The notes below the pieces were generated by a model that saw nothing but the letters and a program-made list of their open reading frames with translations, was not told the origin of the DNA and made no database searches. Positions 1-8,710 of a stretch of 64,000 nucleotides of DNA are shown in pieces. Position 1 is the first letter of the stretch; every line of letters begins with the position of its first letter. Both the position numbers and the translations under genes were made by a program. Source of the stretch: Kolteria novifilia (lineage in GTDB: Bacteria > Planctomycetota > Planctomycetia > Kolteriales > Kolteriaceae); NCBI GenBank assembly GCA_007748055.1, contig CP036279.1:2728001-2792000 (forward strand). The letters run 5' to 3'.

Positions 1-937
1 GAAGGATAAGCTTGCCGCGCTGCACCAACGAATGATGGAGCAGGCTCGTTCCCAGAGCGTCTCGACGGGATCTTCGAGCAAGCGGGGATCCTCGGCGACC
101 TCCGACGCGAACACGTCGGGCGACTCCGGTTCAGGTGGTGTTGGGGGCCCCGCCGCCTGGTCCGCGAGCGGCGATAGCACCTTTGACGAGATCAGCTCGG
201 AGGGCGACTTGACGTTCGGGATCTTCGAGATGGGGGCCGTGGGCGTCAACGACACCCTGATTCTGGGTACGGTTAACTATCCGACGATCAATCCCATCGG
301 TCTCTCCTTCATGTCGGGGATCGTTTCGGTGGAAGGTGCAGCCATCGCGGGGACGCTCTCCGGGATCTGGGGCAACTTGGCCGCGGTGGAAGTCATGGGG
401 GTGCCCATCGCGACGCTTGGAGCCTACACGCGTGCGACCTACGGACCGACGTCGATCATTGGTCACGGTCCGAGCGTTTTCTCTTGTCCCGGGTCGGGCG
501 CCGTCTACGAAGCCACCTCGGCGCTATCGGTGGCGACGGCAATCTTCGCTCTTCTGTCCTTCGCATTGGATATCCTAAAGAGGTTCTTCAACTACTGGAT
601 GGACCACAAGGACGGAGGGACCTACTCGGAATCACGCCTCGAGAAGGTCGTTCTGTTCCAGTTGGCCGTCATGGAGTGTCAGTCGATTTGGTTCCAGTTG
701 GAGTTGCTCAACTACTATCTGCAAGATGCCACTCAGGAATTTGCCGTTCTCTCCACCACCTTGCTAGGCTGGATCTCGACGCTCTTTACGTTTCCCGCGT
801 TGAGTTGGGCGATTGTGGAAACCCAATTCGCGGCGTTCTTCACGGCTGGCTTCACCAGGGTCATCATTGTCCTGATCAAATCATTGATCTTTTTGGGGAT
901 CATCATCGGGATCCTCTTTGCGACGGGTACGATCTAG
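1..937 (+). CDS. C-terminal part of a VgrG-like protein with multi-membrane tail (partial)
   Basis: The frame is open from the first complete codon (position 2) to the stop, so this is the 3' end of a gene that begins outside the window. The first visible residues, KDKLAALHQRMMEQA, match the YQKAHAKIMEEAHKRG stretch just before the tail of the complete VgrG that follows. After a Ser/Gly/Thr linker, both proteins share a domain with NPIGLSFM, a YGP...HGP block and an FFNYWMDHK/YVNYWVDHK motif between hydrophobic helices; I count about four candidate membrane segments. I infer a tandem VgrG paralogue. The ATG at position 32 is internal and should not be taken as the start. The VgrG core itself is not in view, so the assignment rests on the paralogy. 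Confidence 0.75.
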   Translation, partial: KDKLAALHQRMMEQARSQSVSTGSSSKRGSSATSDANTSGDSGSGGVGGPAAWSASGDSTFDEISSEGDLTFGIFEMGAVGVNDTLILGTVNYPTINPIGLSFMSGIVSVEGAAIAGTLSGIWGNLAAVEVMGVPIATLGAYTRATYGPTSIIGHGPSVFSCPGSGAVYEATSALSVATAIFALLSFALDILKRFFNYWMDHKDGGTYSESRLEKVVLFQLAVMECQSIWFQLELLNYYLQDATQEFAVLSTTLLGWISTLFTFPALSWAIVETQFAAFFTAGFTRVIIVLIKSLIFLGIIIGILFATGTI

Positions 938-1033
938 TGGTCGATGACCGTCGCATGCCGATGAGCAGCCGAGAGACGAAGGGCATGGTGCCACCATGTC
1001 GACATTGAGCCCTTGCAGGGGACTTGCGATCCG

Positions 1034-3739
1034 ATGAGTTCTTTTTCCCAAGCCGAACGCCCCTTGCGGCTGAAGACGTCGCTGGCGGATGACGCCCTGA
1101 TGATTCACCGGTTGCGCGGTCGCGAGGCGGTGGGAGATCTCTATCGCTTTGAACTCGATCTGGTCGCCGCCAATGAGACCGAGATCCCGTTCGATCGCCT
1201 GCTTGGCCATTCGGCGACGATCACGATTGACATTCCCGGCCAGTCCAAACGGCATGTCAACGGCATCATCGCGGAGTTCCAACGGGGGCATACGGGCCCC
1301 TCGCTCACATCGTATCGTGCGGTCCTGGTTCCCAAGTTGTGGCTACTGACCAAGGACTTTCGCAGCCGTGTCTTTCAGCGGAAGACCGCCGTCGAGATCG
1401 CGCTGAAACTGATGCGCGACGCCGGCATCGACGCGGAAGCGCATTCCCTCGGCTCGCTCACGAGCCAGAACTACAGCGTTCAGTACCGCGAATCGACGTT
1501 CAACTTCATCCAGCGCATCCTCCAGGAGTGCGGCCTCTTCTACAACTGGCGACATTCCAAGGATTCGCACCGCTTGGTGATCCTCGACAGTCTCGAGAAC
1601 ACGCACTCGGTCGATGGCGGGGCCTGGGCGTTTCATCCGATCACCGGTGGTGCGCGCCGCACCGGGGTCATCCGGTCCTGGGAAGTGCATCAGGAATTGA
1701 CGCCGGGAAGCTTCAGCGTGCGCGATCGTGCGTTCCAGCTTCGTGACCAGCTCGTTAGCTCGATGGCTCCGATCCTCGAAAAGGTTGAACTCGGGACTCA
1801 GTCAAAGACGCTCTTGACCGAATCGAACAAGAAGGTGGAGGTTAGCGAACATGGTCCGGAGTTCGCGCAGTGGTTCGACGACGTCGGGCCCCAGGGCGAG
1901 GAGCAGAGCGGCGACCTGAATTCAATCTATTCGGAGAGTCAGCGGGTCGTCCGAATCTTGATGGAACGCCACGCCGCCGACAGTATCTGGGTGCGGGGAT
2001 CGAGCGATATCGGCGCGTTTACCGCGGGAAAGCTCGTCGAGGCCAAGTCAACGCCCGGTGGAGAAGGGACGTTCCTCTTTCGGGACGTCGAACATCTTGC
2101 CACTCAACCGCTGCCGACGTCCAGTGGCGAGGAAGCATTCTCCTACGTGAATCAGTTCCGCGCCCAGCCGACCACGCTCCCGTATCGTCCGAAGTTGACT
2201 TACGAGAAACCATTGGCGGGACCGGAACCGGCCACGGTAGTCGGGCCGCGCGAAGGGCATCCGCACGTCGACAAGCACGGCCGGGTTCGGGTTTGCTTCT
2301 CCTGGAGCGACGATGAGTCGGAGAACCAATCGTGCTGGATGCGGGTCGGTCATGCCTGGGCGGGCAACCGGCGGGGACACGTTCATTTGCCGCGCGCCGG
2401 CGACGAGGTGGTGGTCAACTTTTACCAGCAGGACCCCGATCGGCCCTACGTCGATCACTCGATGCACAACGCCAAAAATCTTCACCCGCGCGATCTGCCC
2501 GACAACAACAGCCAGTCGGTCTTTCGGTCGTCCGGTCTCGGGGATAGCGCCGAGTCGACAAGCATCATGATGGATGACTCGACCAGTCATCTGCACATGT
2601 TCTCGTCGAATGACATGAGTCAGACACTCGGCAGGAACTTCTATCACAACACCGGTGGCGCCCATCAGTCCAACATCAGCAGCTTTCGCTCCAAGTACGT
2701 CGGATCCGAGATTGCCAAGGAGGTCAATCCCAGTAGTACCGAGTCGAGCACGAGTGACAGCGCTGACTCCGATTCTTCCGGGCAGACCAGCTACCAGAAG
2801 GCCCACGCGAAGATCATGGAGGAAGCTCACAAGAGAGGGCTCGGTCATCACCTGAGTGGTTCATCCCGTTCCACGGACGCCGGGGGGACACGTGGTTCGA
2901 CCGACAGCGGCACAACGAGCGGCACGGGGGCGATGGGAGATGGCTCGTGGTCCGATGGCGTCTACGAGCCAGGGGACGACACCTTCGGCGAGATCGCGAC
3001 CGACAGCGAGCTGACGTGGGGGATCGCCCAGTCGGGCGTCGTCGGCGTCTTCGATTCGCTGACGATCGGGATCGGGGAGTTCGTGACGTTCAATCCGATC
3101 GGACTTTCGTTCATGTTCGCCTCGGACTTGTCGGTGGCCGCCGAAACCACGTCCGCGCTGACGGGGTGGGGAGCGCTCTTGGCGCCACAAGTACAGGGGA
3201 CGCTCTACAACACGTTCGGAGCGTTTACCGCGGGGACATATGGGCCCCAAACACTGGTCAGTCATGGTCCGATGATCATGTACAACGGTGGTTCGGGGCT
3301 GCTCTTCAACAAATCCGCCACCTCGATCGCGGCGTGCATCTTCGCGTTGTTGTTCCTCGTGGTGTCGATTTTCCAACGCTACGTGAACTATTGGGTCGAC
3401 CACAAATCAACCCTCGACATCTCCAAGAGTTGGCAGATCGTCATCTTCGAGTTGCTGACCCTCGTGATTCAATCAACGTGGTATCAGTTGGAGACCATCA
3501 CCTATTTCATCAGTGAGAACGCCAACTTCGCGGGGTCGATCATCGTCGGGATCGCCAACGCGGTCGCGACGTTGTTCACCACGACGGGAACGTTCGTCGC
3601 CACCAAGTTCGCCGCGTTCGTTGCGTGGTGTTCGACCTACGAGGCGATGTGTCTGTTATGGGTGATCATTGGGGTCATCTTCATCGATTCGTTGATCGTC
3701 ATCCTGTACGAGGGACTCAAGGGCGATGGGGATGCCTAG
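1034..3739 (+). CDS. VgrG-like spike protein with C-terminal membrane-segment domain
   Basis: The N-terminal 450 residues have the gp27/gp5-like VgrG layout: RLRGREAVGDLYRFELDLV near the start, VFQRKTAVEIALKLM, the SFNFIQRILQECGLFY-type segment, then the OB-fold signature SCWMRVGHAWAG and DEVVVNFYQQDPDRPYV. After residue ~600 the protein becomes Ser/Asp/Gly-rich, and it ends in a ~250-residue domain with four to five hydrophobic segments (around IAACIFALLFLVVSIF, IVIFELLTLVIQ, SIIVGIANAVATLF, MCLLWVIIGVIF). VgrG trimers form the puncturing tip of type VI-like machines; a multi-TM tail is not a usual effector extension. The start at ATG 1034 (MSSFSQAERP) matches the second VgrG in this window (MSRYSQADRW); a TTG at 1013 is possible. 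It heads a run of same-strand genes that includes a kinase and a PAAR-like protein. Confidence 0.85.
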   Translation: MSSFSQAERPLRLKTSLADDALMIHRLRGREAVGDLYRFELDLVAANETEIPFDRLLGHSATITIDIPGQSKRHVNGIIAEFQRGHTGPSLTSYRAVLVPKLWLLTKDFRSRVFQRKTAVEIALKLMRDAGIDAEAHSLGSLTSQNYSVQYRESTFNFIQRILQECGLFYNWRHSKDSHRLVILDSLENTHSVDGGAWAFHPITGGARRTGVIRSWEVHQELTPGSFSVRDRAFQLRDQLVSSMAPILEKVELGTQSKTLLTESNKKVEVSEHGPEFAQWFDDVGPQGEEQSGDLNSIYSESQRVVRILMERHAADSIWVRGSSDIGAFTAGKLVEAKSTPGGEGTFLFRDVEHLATQPLPTSSGEEAFSYVNQFRAQPTTLPYRPKLTYEKPLAGPEPATVVGPREGHPHVDKHGRVRVCFSWSDDESENQSCWMRVGHAWAGNRRGHVHLPRAGDEVVVNFYQQDPDRPYVDHSMHNAKNLHPRDLPDNNSQSVFRSSGLGDSAESTSIMMDDSTSHLHMFSSNDMSQTLGRNFYHNTGGAHQSNISSFRSKYVGSEIAKEVNPSSTESSTSDSADSDSSGQTSYQKAHAKIMEEAHKRGLGHHLSGSSRSTDAGGTRGSTDSGTTSGTGAMGDGSWSDGVYEPGDDTFGEIATDSELTWGIAQSGVVGVFDSLTIGIGEFVTFNPIGLSFMFASDLSVAAETTSALTGWGALLAPQVQGTLYNTFGAFTAGTYGPQTLVSHGPMIMYNGGSGLLFNKSATSIAACIFALLFLVVSIFQRYVNYWVDHKSTLDISKSWQIVIFELLTLVIQSTWYQLETITYFISENANFAGSIIVGIANAVATLFTTTGTFVATKFAAFVAWCSTYEAMCLLWVIIGVIFIDSLIVILYEGLKGDGDA

Positions 3740-3740
3740 T

Positions 3741-3815
3741 GTCCTGATGGGTTCATTCACTGACGAAGAGGCTCTTGGGTGCCGTGCCCACGCTCGTCGT
3801 GGCCCTGACGCCCGG
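3741..3815 (+). repeat. Interspersed hairpin repeat, copy 1
   Basis: A ~75-bp element starts directly after the VgrG stop codon with GTCCTGATGGGTTCATTCA and continues with CTCTTGGGTGCCGTGCCCA and a GCCCACG...CGTGG stem. Near-identical elements sit after two later genes of this locus (5970-6050, 8711-8790). The position 3' of stop codons and the stem suggest a REP-like element or transcript-end structure. The rest of the gap to 3932 shows no gene. Confidence 0.7.
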
Positions 3816-3932
3816 AAGCAAGAAGGGGAGCCTGGCTCGAGCAACGGTCTCTCAGCGACGTTGCCGATCGGGACGCTGACGTCGTGGCGCGGAGTCGCAT
3901 GTCAAAAATCCAACTTCAACGAGGGCTAACCC

Positions 3933-4538
3933 ATGGCATCAGAGATTGAAGCGATTGAGATGGCGGAGTTGCCCTACGGGGCCGATTTCAGTGCGCCGTC
4001 GCGACGGATTGTCTCGGCTGGCTCGGTGACGATCGCCAGCCTTCCCGGAGTCACCCCGCTCGACTCCCCGATCATTTCCCTGCAAGCGCCCGGCATCGAA
4101 GGGCTCACCGGCGGGGGAATCGAGGCCTCCGCGAGCGAGTACATCTCGCTCGTCGCCGGGGAAGGCTGCGGGATCCAGTTGCTCGACGCCGCCGACGCCA
4201 CCGGGGAGGTGACCATCGAGTTCCCGTCGGACGGACTGCTCACGATCCAGTCGCAGGACTTCAACCAGATGATCCTGATGGAGGCCGCGGGCATTCAAGT
4301 GCTCACCCCCGAAACGATCACGATGACGACCGGTGACGCGACGATCGAACTCGACAGCGTCACGGGGTTCGAAGTCGATTGTTTCGGCATCTCGAACCTG
4401 TTGTTGGATGAGGCGGGGGCCCAACTCGAGTGCAGTTCCTCGTACGTCCTGGTGAGCGAAGTACTCATCACGATGGAGTCGAGCACCGTCGATATCATCG
4501 GGGAGACGACCATCACCGGGGGGCTTATCGTCGCGTAG
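3933..4538 (+). CDS. Beta-repeat protein, probable detached VgrG needle extension
   Basis: This 201-residue protein has no signal peptide and no membrane segment. It consists of short alternating hydrophobic strands separated by Gly/Asp/Thr turns, for example EVTIEFPSDGLLTIQ, ETITMTTGDATIEL and STVDIIGETTITGG. The same strand pattern occurs inside the C-terminus of the second VgrG (around 34000-34200), where it is fused to the spike. I infer a beta-helical or beta-prism needle segment supplied as a separate polypeptide; I do not recognise a named family. It lies between the VgrG and the coiled-coil gene on the same strand. The ATG at 3933 follows an AACGAGGG sequence that can serve as ribosome binding site. 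Confidence 0.6.
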   Translation: MASEIEAIEMAELPYGADFSAPSRRIVSAGSVTIASLPGVTPLDSPIISLQAPGIEGLTGGGIEASASEYISLVAGEGCGIQLLDAADATGEVTIEFPSDGLLTIQSQDFNQMILMEAAGIQVLTPETITMTTGDATIELDSVTGFEVDCFGISNLLLDEAGAQLECSSSYVLVSEVLITMESSTVDIIGETTITGGLIVA

Positions 4539-4592
4539 GACGGCAGGCACCAGCGAACCCAGAGACGACGCGCGAGTAGGAAGACCTCACCA

Positions 4593-5318
4593 ATGGCCCA
4601 GATGCCCGAATTCAAGGAACTGCCGCCGGTTCCCCCGCTCCCGGACCTGAGTCCCATCAGCAACTTTGACGGGAAAGCTCTCGACGGTCTGAAGGGGATC
4701 ATCGAGAAGATGTATCCCGATATGCCGCCGGCGATGCAACAACAGCTTGATTGGTGCGGCGCCCAACTCGATCACATTCAATCGAAACTGCCGGAGACCA
4801 TGAAGGGGGTGGTCGAGGAGATCACCGAATCGCACGGCCGGCTCGTCGCGGCCACCGAGCAGATCAACAACATGCCCGAGGAGATCGAAAAGGCCAGGAA
4901 GAAGAAAATAGACCTGATGAAAGCGGCCCGCGCCAAGATGGGCATCCGAAGAAACGCGGGCCAGGTGGACGATTGGCACGGTCGCGTCCGCGAGGAGGTT
5001 CTCGATCACTATCTCGGCGAGCCGAAGTCGCCCGAAGGAGCGGAACGGAGTCACGACGAATTCCAGGATTGGGTCATGACCTCGAAGGTGAGGGATCTGT
5101 ACGAATCGGTCCTGGCCAGCCAAGGACCGTCGAGCAAGCCGAAGGCGCCGAACCAAGGGAGCAATTGGCAGGACTTCCTGGCGGCCAGCGACACGCCCGT
5201 CGGAGCCCAGGCGCCCAAACCGTCCGGTCCGCCCTCCGACAGGGGAACCGGTTCTTACATGTCCTGGGTCGACTGGTTGGGCGTTCAGAGCAAGTCGGAC
5301 GGCAGTGGTGGAGATTGA
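4593..5318 (+). CDS. Coiled-coil protein with C-terminal Trp motifs
   Basis: I do not recognise a family. The N-terminus is Pro-rich (MAQMPEFKELPPVPPLPDL). Residues ~30-110 are helical and coiled-coil-like (ITESHGRLVAATEQIN, EEIEKARKKKIDLMKAARAKM). The second half holds several short Trp motifs in disordered sequence: FQDWVMTS, NWQDFLAAS and SYMSWVDWLGVQS. A protein with the same arrangement is encoded at the end of the second VgrG locus (35659-36342, WYRWLGLDD, SFESWVDTD, WTSWLNKAI). The conserved position in both loci suggests an accessory factor such as an adaptor or chaperone for spike loading; this is inference. It is soluble by sequence, with no signal peptide. Confidence 0.65.
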   Translation: MAQMPEFKELPPVPPLPDLSPISNFDGKALDGLKGIIEKMYPDMPPAMQQQLDWCGAQLDHIQSKLPETMKGVVEEITESHGRLVAATEQINNMPEEIEKARKKKIDLMKAARAKMGIRRNAGQVDDWHGRVREEVLDHYLGEPKSPEGAERSHDEFQDWVMTSKVRDLYESVLASQGPSSKPKAPNQGSNWQDFLAASDTPVGAQAPKPSGPPSDRGTGSYMSWVDWLGVQSKSDGSGGD

Positions 5319-5377
5319 TCAACGAGACGACGGAGCAGGGGAGGCCTGCCCCGCAAACGAGATTGGTGAGGGGTTTG

Positions 5378-5977
5378 ATGTCAACTGCTAGCGCCGACGA
5401 GATGCGAGCCAAGGAGGTGTGCCAGGGCATCCCATTGCCCCGGAACTTCCGAACGGACGAACTACTCGAATTGCCGGTCGACGACTTCTTGGCGAAGTTG
5501 ATCGAGGCTGGCGAGTACGTGATCGCCATCCGGATCATCGCACGGATCTTGCCGAGCCGCGATGCCATATGGTGGGGAATGCTGTGTGCCTGGAAGCATG
5601 CCGAGGGACAGTTCGTACGCGAGGACGAAGCACTCTTGGGGAGCATCTTCTATTGGGTGCGCGATCCCACCGAGAAGAATCAGAAGATGGTCCGCTCATT
5701 GCTGAAGCCGCGACAGCGCGAGAAGACGGTCGTGACGCATCTCGCTCGCGCGGTGGGCAAGGCGGGGTTCGCTCCCGGTCCGGACAAGCCTCTCAAAGGC
5801 AACCCGGCCATGACGGCCCAGTCGGTCGCCGATGCCATCTTTTTGGCGATCGCCTCAGGCGATAAGGGAAAACGGCGCGACGACTCCCTCAGCGTCACGA
5901 CGGTCGGCCTGGAAGTCCGCGCCCGACCCGGCGAGTGGGTTCTCGAGGACGACGACAAAAAGGAGCCAGTGTCCTGA
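5378..5977 (+). CDS. DUF6931-like protein of the VgrG locus
   Basis: This 199-residue soluble protein contains DAIWWGMLCAWKHAEG, a FYWVRDPTEKNQKMVRSLL segment and a C-terminal NPAMTAQSVADAIFLAIA helix. The order WWG-C, W-V-R-D-P-T/S-E, A-(V)-A is shared with the two proteins at 34246-35019 and 35042-35644. I believe this corresponds to the family annotated as DUF6931, which is typically found near VgrG genes, but the name is from memory. Function is unknown; a chaperone or adaptor role is plausible from context. The start is ATG 5378 (MSTASADEMRAK). The same frame is open much further upstream in antisense-like high-GC sequence, which I do not regard as coding. This member lacks the FWSGGS stretch present in the other two. 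Confidence 0.7.
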   Translation: MSTASADEMRAKEVCQGIPLPRNFRTDELLELPVDDFLAKLIEAGEYVIAIRIIARILPSRDAIWWGMLCAWKHAEGQFVREDEALLGSIFYWVRDPTEKNQKMVRSLLKPRQREKTVVTHLARAVGKAGFAPGPDKPLKGNPAMTAQSVADAIFLAIASGDKGKRRDDSLSVTTVGLEVRARPGEWVLEDDDKKEPVS

Positions 5978-6050
5978 TTGGTTGATTCATCGACTAAAAG
6001 AGTCTTGGGTGCCATGCCCACGCTGGCCGTGGGCACGCGGAAAACGCCTT
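5970..6050 (+). repeat. Interspersed hairpin repeat, copy 2
   Basis: The element follows the stop of the DUF6931-like gene and reads GTCCTGATTGGTTGATTCA, then GTCTTGGGTGCCATGCCCA, then a clean stem GCCCACG...CGTGGGC and GCGGAAAACGCCT. It is about 75% identical by eye to copies 1 and 3 and stands between two genes of the same strand. Confidence 0.75.
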
Positions 6051-6102
6051 CGGGGGCCATGGACGATGGGAGAATGGGCCCTCGCGGAAGCGGATAGGGT
6101 GA

Positions 6103-8709
6103 ATGTTTGAGCTTGTTTGGTTGACCGACCGCTATCTGCTCTCGTCCCTCGCGGGAGGGGCGAAGGCCGCGCTACGCCTGATCGAGCCTGTTTCCTCCGT
6201 GAGCGTGCCGCCCAAGCTGCATGCGATCGATCTGATGTCCGAGACCGACGCGGACGAAAAGCTCGCCGAACTGCATCCCGAGTACCTCGCCGCCAAGCTG
6301 CCCATCGTCGACTTTCTCAAGGTTCGTCTGGCGCCGACGTTCGCGCAGTGGCGAGGTGCGAACCAAGTCGGAGCGTACCTCGCCGACGATGGCTGGCTCG
6401 AGCAGTCGGAGGACTCCGCCAAGATGGCGGAGCGATTTTTGACCTCCTTGTTGCTATTGAACTCCAGGATCGAGGTCGGCGATCTCGCGGTCAGTCTAAG
6501 TCAGATCGGACGCAAGCCGGAGATCACGACCCTCCTGGACGCGCTCTTGCGACGCGGGTCGATGAACCTGGGCGATCCGCTTCACTGCTGCCTGAAGGTG
6601 CAACGCCAGGCGCAAGCCGATGGAGGCGATTTCTCCGAGATCCTCGCGCGTCTTGCCGAGCAGGCCCTGCGTGAAGTGACGCCGATGGCGACCGTGGAAG
6701 AAGTCGCGATGTATCTTCGCGGCAAGGACCCCAGCGTCACCTCCGACCAGAACCTCCTGCGATCGATCACGCAACTGCGTTTGCAAACGCTTCACGCCGA
6801 AGGGGGACTCGGCCAAGTTTGGGTCGGTCACGACATCGGGTTGGAACGCGACGTGGCGGTCAAGCTGATCAAGCCCGAGTTCGAGGCCATGGACGAGCCG
6901 CGCCGACGCTTCGAACGGGAGATGCGCATCACCTCCCAGCTTCAGCACCCGACGATCATCCCGCTCTACAACGCCGGCTTTCCCGCCCGCTCGAAGGTTC
7001 CTTTCTACTCGATGCTCTTCGTGCAGGGCCAGACCCTTCGCGAGATGATCTCCAGCGATGGATCGACCGTCCTTGGCACGTCGTCGGCGACCGACTTGAA
7101 TCAGTGGCTCGAGGTCTTCCTCAAGATCTCCGAGGGCATCGAATACGCCCACTCCAAGGGCATCATTCATCGCGATCTCAAACCGGACAACATCCTCGTC
7201 GGGGGATATGGGGGGGTCTACGTCCTCGACTGGGGCTTGGCCAAGGGCCTCGACTCGGACGATGACGCGAGCGCCAGCGACATCACGCTCGCCGCCGATG
7301 ACCACCAAACCCACGCCGGCCGGATTCTGGGAAGCCCGCTCTACATGTCATCCGAACAGGCGATGGGACGCCAGGATTTATTCTCGGTCCAGACCGACGT
7401 CTATGGCCTCGGAGCGATCCTCTTCGAGATGCTGACCGGTCTGCCGCCGCACCAGGACCTCGTCGTCAATAAGAGAGCGTTGCTCTACCAGCGGATCGCC
7501 GGTCGCAGCGCGCCGAGTCCCCGCGACATCGACCCCAACGTTCCGCGAGGGCTCGACGCGATCTGTACCAAGGCGATGGCGCGGGAGCAAGCCGATCGCT
7601 ACGCCTCGGCCGCGGAGATGGCCGCGGACGTGCGGCGCTGGATCGCCGGCGAGACCGTCGAGGCGTACAAAGCTCCCACCTCCCAACGCTTCGCCAGCTT
7701 TATCCATCGCCACCTGTTTGTCAGCACCGTCGTCAGCGCCCTGTTGCTACCTGTCATCCTTTCCGGGATCGCGCTGCTCGTCGTCGCCTACGGAGGGGTT
7801 CGCCCCTCCATCGGCATCGAGGAGATGGAATCGAAAGTGCTCGGCAGTGGCTTCCGCCGCGCCACGAACATCTTCGACAACCGCGTTGAACGCGAGCTAA
7901 CCGAGTTGGTGTCGTTGCCGATCGTCGCCGACCTCTTCCACGCCGTCGCCGACGACGACAAGGAGTTGATCGCGACGAAGCGCGCGGCGCTCGAGACGTA
8001 TCTGGATAGCTTCCTGCGAGGCCGCCCCGTCGTCAGGACGGTCACGTTTCACCGCTTCACGGGCGATCGGTTCGAGGCGGTCGCCAGCGCGTCGGAGGTC
8101 GGCGAGCATCCCTTGCCGATCTCCCCGGATCTCCAACAGTGGATGATCGACCTCTTTCGCCAGCGCAAGGGGCCGCTCGAGGAATTCTCCGGCGAGACGG
8201 CGTACCGCGATCTGCCGGCCCCCGGCAGTCCCGCCGGCACGATGTTGCTCGCGGTCAGACCGATCGTGCTGATGGAGAAAGTGGTCGGAGCCCTTTCCGT
8301 CCAACTGAATCTCGTCAACTTCTTCGACTTGATGTCGGATCCGGCCAGCGGGCTGCTCAACTTGACCTTCGCCAATTCCGAGGGCCAGATCGTCTTTCCG
8401 GTCGAAGGGCAACGGCACACGCAACTTTCCGCCGACGATCGGCTACGGATCGCTCAGTTCATCGCGAACGAGGAGGGACCGGAGACGATGGAGATCAACG
8501 TGGTCAATCAAGTCGTTCACGTGACCCGACTGAAGGTGGAACCCAACTTCGTCTACGCGGCGATTTCGACCTGGAACTACGGCGATTTGCTCGAGAGTTT
8601 GGAGATCGAAGCGGCTCTCCTATTCGCGGTTGTGGCCGTTTTAGTCGTATTATTAGCGCTGGTAGGTGTTTTCGTCTTCCGCGCCCTGGCGCGGCAAGCA
8701 CGCGCCTAG
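6103..8709 (+). CDS. Membrane Ser/Thr protein kinase with extracytoplasmic sensor domain
   Basis: Residues 1-220 form an unrecognised cytoplasmic domain. The Hanks-type kinase domain follows: glycine loop HAEGGLGQVW at ~228, VAVKLI with the ATP lysine, catalytic HRDLKPDN at 356 and DWGLAK at 376 (DWG replacing DFG, common in planctomycete kinases). A membrane segment lies at ~538-565, then a ~270-residue outer domain with a dCache-like look (RVERELTELVSLPIVADLF, LNLTFANSEGQIVFP), and a second membrane helix at ~838-862 close to the C-terminus. The architecture resembles PpkA-type kinases that switch type VI secretion on after sensing an envelope signal; that link is inference from context. 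The start at ATG 6103 is preceded by an AGGG-type site. A second kinase with the same layout heads the locus at 29403. Confidence 0.9.
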   Translation: MFELVWLTDRYLLSSLAGGAKAALRLIEPVSSVSVPPKLHAIDLMSETDADEKLAELHPEYLAAKLPIVDFLKVRLAPTFAQWRGANQVGAYLADDGWLEQSEDSAKMAERFLTSLLLLNSRIEVGDLAVSLSQIGRKPEITTLLDALLRRGSMNLGDPLHCCLKVQRQAQADGGDFSEILARLAEQALREVTPMATVEEVAMYLRGKDPSVTSDQNLLRSITQLRLQTLHAEGGLGQVWVGHDIGLERDVAVKLIKPEFEAMDEPRRRFEREMRITSQLQHPTIIPLYNAGFPARSKVPFYSMLFVQGQTLREMISSDGSTVLGTSSATDLNQWLEVFLKISEGIEYAHSKGIIHRDLKPDNILVGGYGGVYVLDWGLAKGLDSDDDASASDITLAADDHQTHAGRILGSPLYMSSEQAMGRQDLFSVQTDVYGLGAILFEMLTGLPPHQDLVVNKRALLYQRIAGRSAPSPRDIDPNVPRGLDAICTKAMAREQADRYASAAEMAADVRRWIAGETVEAYKAPTSQRFASFIHRHLFVSTVVSALLLPVILSGIALLVVAYGGVRPSIGIEEMESKVLGSGFRRATNIFDNRVERELTELVSLPIVADLFHAVADDDKELIATKRAALETYLDSFLRGRPVVRTVTFHRFTGDRFEAVASASEVGEHPLPISPDLQQWMIDLFRQRKGPLEEFSGETAYRDLPAPGSPAGTMLLAVRPIVLMEKVVGALSVQLNLVNFFDLMSDPASGLLNLTFANSEGQIVFPVEGQRHTQLSADDRLRIAQFIANEEGPETMEINVVNQVVHVTRLKVEPNFVYAAISTWNYGDLLESLEIEAALLFAVVAVLVVLLALVGVFVFRALARQARA

Positions 8710-8710
8710 C

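Noticed and set aside
4751-5377. Upstream in-frame extension of the DUF6931-like gene at 5378
   Set aside because: It overlaps the coiled-coil gene in another frame and reads as Arg-rich noise; homology to the paralogues begins after 5378.
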